A stretch of 64,000 nt of DNA from CAYXGZ01 sp964464755. Its GTDB lineage: Bacteria; Planctomycetota; MHYJ01; JACPRB01. Shown here one piece after another: positions 59,135 to 64,000 of this stretch. The translations under genes and the position numbers were made by a program. Positions within the stretch are counted from its first letter, which is position 1. Every line of letters starts with the position of its first letter. The notes beneath the pieces are model-generated. The model did no database searches. It had not been told where the DNA came from and saw only the letters and a list, made by a program, of their open reading frames with translations. The stretch is taken from assembly GCA_964464755.1 (NCBI GenBank), contig CAYXGZ010000012.1, positions 10,847-74,846 of the forward strand. Direction: 5' to 3'.

Positions 59135-59517
59135 AGCGCCGCGGGTTCACGCTCCTCGAGGTCCTCATCTCCCTGGCCGTGCTCGTCATCGGCCTGGCGT
59201 CGATCATCCCGCTCTTCGCCGTGGGGACGCGCAGCGCGCGGCGGGGCATGGACCAGACGATGGTCAGCCTGATCGCCCCGCACGTCACGGCCCGGATCCA
59301 GGAGCGGCTCTACGAGACGAACCCCAAGGACCTCAAGGACCAGGAGTACGTCCAGTTCGGGAAGACCTACCGCTACGACGCGACCTTCGCGCCGCTGGAC
59401 CCGGCCGACCCGACGCGCCCCGCGTTCCTGGTGAAGGTGCTCGTGCACTGGTCCGAGAACGCCGAGCTGCACTCCGAGGAGTTCACGACGATCCTCCTGA
59501 GGCGCCAGCCCCGGTGA
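59131..59517 (+). CDS. GspI-like minor pseudopilin
   Basis: A 128-residue prepilin with signal RRGFTLLEVLISLAVLVIGL and Glu +5. The short body (YRYDATFAPLDPADP, VKVLVHWSENAELHSE) fits GspI, the initiator of the tip complex. It overlaps the GspJ-like gene by ATGA and is the last pilin gene of the operon. Confidence 0.88.
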   Translation: MKRRGFTLLEVLISLAVLVIGLASIIPLFAVGTRSARRGMDQTMVSLIAPHVTARIQERLYETNPKDLKDQEYVQFGKTYRYDATFAPLDPADPTRPAFLVKVLVHWSENAELHSEEFTTILLRRQPR

Positions 59518-59554
59518 CCCCCAACCCGCGCCCCCTCCCGGGCGTTCAACGCGC

Positions 59555-60118
59555 ATGATCTCCGCCGCCCTCGTCCTCCTGCTCCTCGCCGATCCCGAGA
59601 CGACCCGCGACGAGTTCGAGCTCGAGCTCCACGGCGGGGTGCTCCTGACGCGCTTCGACGACGCGCTCGGCCTGAGGCGGGCGGCCGTCCCCGGCGGCGA
59701 GGCCTCCCTGGCCTGGGGCACGGCGACCGCGGACTGGCTCCTCAACAACCGCGTGTTCTACCGGATCTGGGACGACGTGGCCTTCGACCGCTACGAGCAC
59801 GCGGACATCGACCTCGACGGGCGGATCCACGCGCTCGGTTACGGGGTGGACTTCCTCGCCAACCTCGGGACCCCGGTGCTGCGCGCCGGGTTCGGCACGT
59901 CGATGGGCGTGCTCCGCCTCGAGCACGACCTGGACCACGAGGACTCCTTCTTCATCGAGCTCGGGCCCGTCCTCCGCCTCGAGCCCTTCGTCGGCGGCTT
60001 CGTCGAGCTCGGCCTGAGCGCGCACTACGCGCAGACGGACTTCGGGGAGCAGGAGCCGGACACCGACCACATGGCCTGGACGTCGCGCGTGTCGGTGGGC
60101 GTCGAGGTCCGGTTCTGA
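59555..60118 (+). CDS. Small predicted outer-membrane beta-barrel protein
   Basis: A 187-residue protein with a short signal peptide (MISAALVLLLLADPE). Alternating polar and hydrophobic residues over 8-10 short strands (FELELHGGVLL, HALGYGVDFLANLG, VELGLSAHYAQ) and a C-terminal aromatic end (VSVGVEVRF) suggest an 8-stranded barrel. The final F-residue is the usual BAM signal. It is 37 nt after the pilin genes, and its stop overlaps the rsmA start by one base. Confidence 0.72.
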   Translation: MISAALVLLLLADPETTRDEFELELHGGVLLTRFDDALGLRRAAVPGGEASLAWGTATADWLLNNRVFYRIWDDVAFDRYEHADIDLDGRIHALGYGVDFLANLGTPVLRAGFGTSMGVLRLEHDLDHEDSFFIELGPVLRLEPFVGGFVELGLSAHYAQTDFGEQEPDTDHMAWTSRVSVGVEVRF

Positions 60119-60957
60119 TGCCCCTGCCGCGCTCGCCCCGGGAGTTCCGCGAACTCCTCGCGGCGCGCGGCATCAAGCCCCGTCGGGACCTCGGCCAGAA
60201 CTTCCTCGTCGACGGCAACTTCCTGGACGCCCTGGCCCGGGACTTCGGCTTCGGGCCCGGGGACGAGGTCGTCGAGATCGGCACGGGGGCGGGGCACCTC
60301 ACCGACGTGTTGTGCCGGACGGCGGGCCGCGTGTGGTCGTTCGACGTGGACGCGGAGCTGCAGCAGCTGGCCCGGGAGCTGCTCGGGCCCCGGCCGAACC
60401 TCGAGCTGATCCTGGCGGACGGCGCCGAGTTCGACCGCCACGTGAAGCCGGACGTCACGAGGCGGCTGCACCTGGTCTCGAACCTCCCGTACCGGGACTG
60501 GTCGCGGCTGCTCGTGCGGATGATGTCCTCGGAGCTGCCGGCGGCGTCGATCCACGTCATGGTGCAGGCGGACGCGGCGGACCGCATCCTCGCGGGCCCC
60601 GGGACGAAGTCCTACGGACCGATGGGCGTCCTGGTGCTCGGGCTGTACTCGGCGCGCAAGGTCCGGAACGCCGGGCCGCGGCTCTTCCATCCCGCGCCGA
60701 AGGTGGAGTCGGTCGTGCTGAAGCTGGAGCGGGCGCACCGGGCGGCGTTCGACTGCCGGCCCGTCTTCCTTCCGGCCCTGCACGCGATGCTGAAGCTGCT
60801 GTTCGTGCAGCGGCGGAAGCGCCTGCGGGCCGCCCTCGAGGCGATCGAGGAGGGCTCGCGGGAGCCCCTCTCGCCCAAGGCCTGGACCTTCGGGGACCAG
60901 CGGGTGGAGGACCTGCCCCCGGACCGCCTGCTGACGCTCGCCGCGCTGCTCGTCTAG
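60118..60957 (+). CDS. rsmA: 16S rRNA (adenine-N6,N6)-dimethyltransferase
   Basis: A 279-residue KsgA/RsmA enzyme that dimethylates two adenines near the 3' end of 16S rRNA. RDLGQNFLVDGNFLDALA, VEIGTGAGHLTDVLC (SAM site) and the catalytic VSNLPYRDWS are present, together with the later FHPAPKVESVVLKL. The ATG shares its A with the TGA of the beta-barrel gene. Confidence 0.95.
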   Translation: MPLPRSPREFRELLAARGIKPRRDLGQNFLVDGNFLDALARDFGFGPGDEVVEIGTGAGHLTDVLCRTAGRVWSFDVDAELQQLARELLGPRPNLELILADGAEFDRHVKPDVTRRLHLVSNLPYRDWSRLLVRMMSSELPAASIHVMVQADAADRILAGPGTKSYGPMGVLVLGLYSARKVRNAGPRLFHPAPKVESVVLKLERAHRAAFDCRPVFLPALHAMLKLLFVQRRKRLRAALEAIEEGSREPLSPKAWTFGDQRVEDLPPDRLLTLAALLV

Positions 60958-60968
60958 CCGATTTATCC

Positions 60969-60996
60969 TTGATCCCCCCGCCGAACCGACTATGAT
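60969..60996 (+). promoter_or_regulatory. dnaG-rpoD promoter
   Basis: TTGATC at 60969-60974, 16 nt, TATGAT at 60991-60996. Transcription would start near 61003, downstream of the ATG at 60992, which rules that ATG out as the dnaG start. Confidence 0.6.
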
Positions 60997-61030
60997 ATTC
61001 CGTCCCTTTTTCCGGTCTGCGAGGGGGATT

Positions 61031-62778
61031 TTGGGGTACATCGCCGAGGACAGCATCCGAGAGGTGGCGGCTTCGGCCGACATCGTGGAGTTGGTCTCCG
61101 GGTACATCCCCTTGAAGCGCAAGGGGAACAGCTGGTGGGCGCCGTGCCCCTTCCACGACGAGAAGACGGCGTCCTTCCACGTCGTCCCGGAGCGCCAGAT
61201 GTTCAAGTGCTTCGGGTGCGGCGTCGGCGGCGGGGCGATCAAGTTCGTCCAGCTCTTCGACAAGCTCGAGTTCCCGGCGGCGGTGGAGATGCTGGCGGAG
61301 AAGGCCGGCATCGTGCTGCGCTACGAGGGCGGGAGGCCGGACGGCCCGGGGCGGGAGGCGCTGCTGCGCGTCCTGGACTGGGCGGCGGACGTGTTCCGGA
61401 AGAACCTCCAGTCGCCGGAGGGCGCGGCGGCGCGAGACCTGCTCGCGAAGCGGGGCGTGTCGGACGAGACCGCGGAGACCTGGCGGCTCGGGTACGCGCT
61501 GGAGTCGTGGGACGCCCTGCTGCAGCGGGCGCTGAAGAACGGATTCGACGAGCGGACGCTCCTCGCGGCGGGACTGATCCGCGAGGGGTCGCGGGGCCGG
61601 ATCGACTGGTTCCGGAACCGCCTGATGTTCCCGATCTTTGACGTGCGGGGGAAGGTGATCGCGTTCGCGGGCCGCGTGATGAACCCGGAGGACCAGCCGA
61701 AGTTCATCAACAGCCCGGACTCGGTCGTCTTCAACAAGCGCCGGAACTTCTACGGGCTGCACCGGGCGCGCGAGGAGTCCGAGGACTCGCGCACGCTCGC
61801 GGTGGTCGAGGGGTACCTCGACGTCATCGTGCCCTGGCAGGCCGGGGTGCGGGGGCTGGTGGCCGCGATGGGGACGGCGCTGACGCCGGAGCACCTGAAG
61901 CTCCTGAAGCGGCACGCGGACCGCGTGGTCCTCGTGTTCGACTCGGACGCGGCGGGGCGCCGCGCGGCCGAGAAGGGCCTGGACCTCCTGGTCGCCGAGG
62001 ACGTCGACCTCTTCGTCGCCGAGCTTCCGCCGGGCGAGGACGCGGACGACGTCGTGGCGAAACGGGGCGCGGACGCCCTGCGCGGGCTGCTCGCGAGGCC
62101 GCGCGAGGTGTTCGGGTTCCTGGTCGACTCGCTGGCGTCCAAGATCGACACGACGACCCCGAACGGGAAGGCGAAACTGGTGAACGAGGTGATGGAGCGG
62201 ATCGCGGTGGTGCCGAACCCCGTGAAGCAGGACTTCCTGGTGAAGGAGGTCGTCGCGCGGTTCGGCGTCGACGAGAAGGCGCTCCGGGCGAGGCTGCGCC
62301 GCGAGGAGCCGCCCCCGGCGCCCAAGGCGGCGCCGGCGGCCCCGAAGGGCCTGGCGGCGAAGGCCGCGCGCGAGCTGCTCTCGCTGCTGGCGAACGACGC
62401 GCCCGCGGCCGCGGCCATCCGGGCCGGCGTGCCGCTGGAGGGCTTTCCCGAGGGGCCCCTCCGCGAGGCGGCGGCCCTGGCGTACGGCCTGCTGGACCGG
62501 ACGGGCGCCCTGAAGCCCGCCGACCTGCTGGCCCTGGTGACGGACCCCGCGGCGGGGGCCGAGCTGGTCGAGGCGCTCGAGGCGCCGCACGACCCGGCGA
62601 CGGCCGCGCGCCGCCTGGAGGACTGCCTGGAGGTCGTGAGGACCGCGGAGTACCGGACGAAGACCGCCGCGTCGGACCGCCCGACGGACGACGCGGCCCT
62701 GGAACAACGGGCCCGGGAGCGGGCGCAGGCGCCGAAGAACCTGCGCAGCCTCCCCCGGGCGCCCCAGCCAAGGACACC

Positions 62779-62782
<4 letters not shown>
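61031..62782 (+). CDS. dnaG: DNA primase
   Basis: A 583-residue primase making RNA primers for replication. The CHC2 zinc finger is CPFHDEKTASFH with CFGCG, and the TOPRIM core has AVVEGYLDVI and LVFDSDAAGRRA. The middle and C-terminal helicase-binding part ends at about residue 580. The start is TTG at 61031, as GAGGGGG at 61021-61027 is a strong ribosome binding site and the promoter lies over the only upstream ATG. The stop overlaps the rpoD start (ATGA), the usual dnaG-rpoD coupling. Confidence 0.95.

Positions 62783-64000
<1,218 letters not shown>

Overview
The window is about 64 kb of very GC-rich bacterial chromosome. Nearly every base is coding, with many 1-14 nt overlaps between neighbouring genes. 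The gene content (MurA, RseP with several PDZ domains, fused PilM-PilN, many secreted TPR or HEAT-type proteins, pseudopilin-like proteins of unusual size, Sigma/anti-sigma pairs, RNase Y with YmdB) fits a Gram-negative-type bacterium. Planctomycetota or a related lineage is my best guess, from gene style only, because there is no rRNA in the window.

Layout. 0.1-9 kb: an FHA-GAF-adenylate cyclase, then leftward ubiA-like, a small Sm-like protein, rseP, dxr, a secreted HEAT-type protein and an M14 carboxypeptidase. 9-18 kb: comEC divergent from an ECF sigma/anti-sigma pair, a coiled-coil secreted protein, a redoxin-like protein without its CxxC, a HAD phosphatase-like protein, a ParA ATPase, a REC-PilZ regulator and the tRNA nucleotidyltransferase. 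18-21.5 kb: an ABC exporter operon. 21.5-25.7 kb: a leftward locus of sigma factor, anti-sigma factor, small membrane protein and three paralogous secreted thioredoxin-fold proteins. 25.8-35.9 kb: rpsP, a zinc-ribbon protein, ffh, murA, a DUF2225-like protein, prmC, prfA, rpmE, an M64-like protein and planctomycete-style hypotheticals. 36-44 kb: tRNA-Leu(CAG), dxs, ispA, xseB, a HGSNAT-like acyltransferase, xseA, ymdB and rny. 44.5-60 kb: a rightward pilus/type II secretion-like cluster (FHA protein, PilM-PilN fusion, PilO-like, TPR protein, GspG-, GspH-, GspK-, GspJ- and GspI-like proteins, small beta-barrel-like protein). 60-64 kb: rsmA, dnaG and the first 407 codons of rpoD.

The main discovery candidate is the thioredoxin-fold operon. 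Two of its three genes are each split by one in-frame UGA exactly where the first cysteine of the redox motif belongs, giving U-x-x-C motifs. One UGA is followed after exactly 11 nt by a perfect 7-bp hairpin with GU in its loop, the geometry of a bacterial SECIS element. The third paralogue reads straight through, with Asn at that position. I read the two as secreted selenoproteins. Standard gene callers would report four broken fragments here. UGA is a normal stop elsewhere in the window, so codon reassignment is not the explanation.

Other notable points: a long structured leader before rny; TANNNT boxes 6-9 nt upstream of many start codons, suggesting frequent leaderless mRNAs; a pseudopilin cluster whose minor pilins carry LamG-like domains; and an M64-family protein that has lost the catalytic Glu of its HExxH motif.
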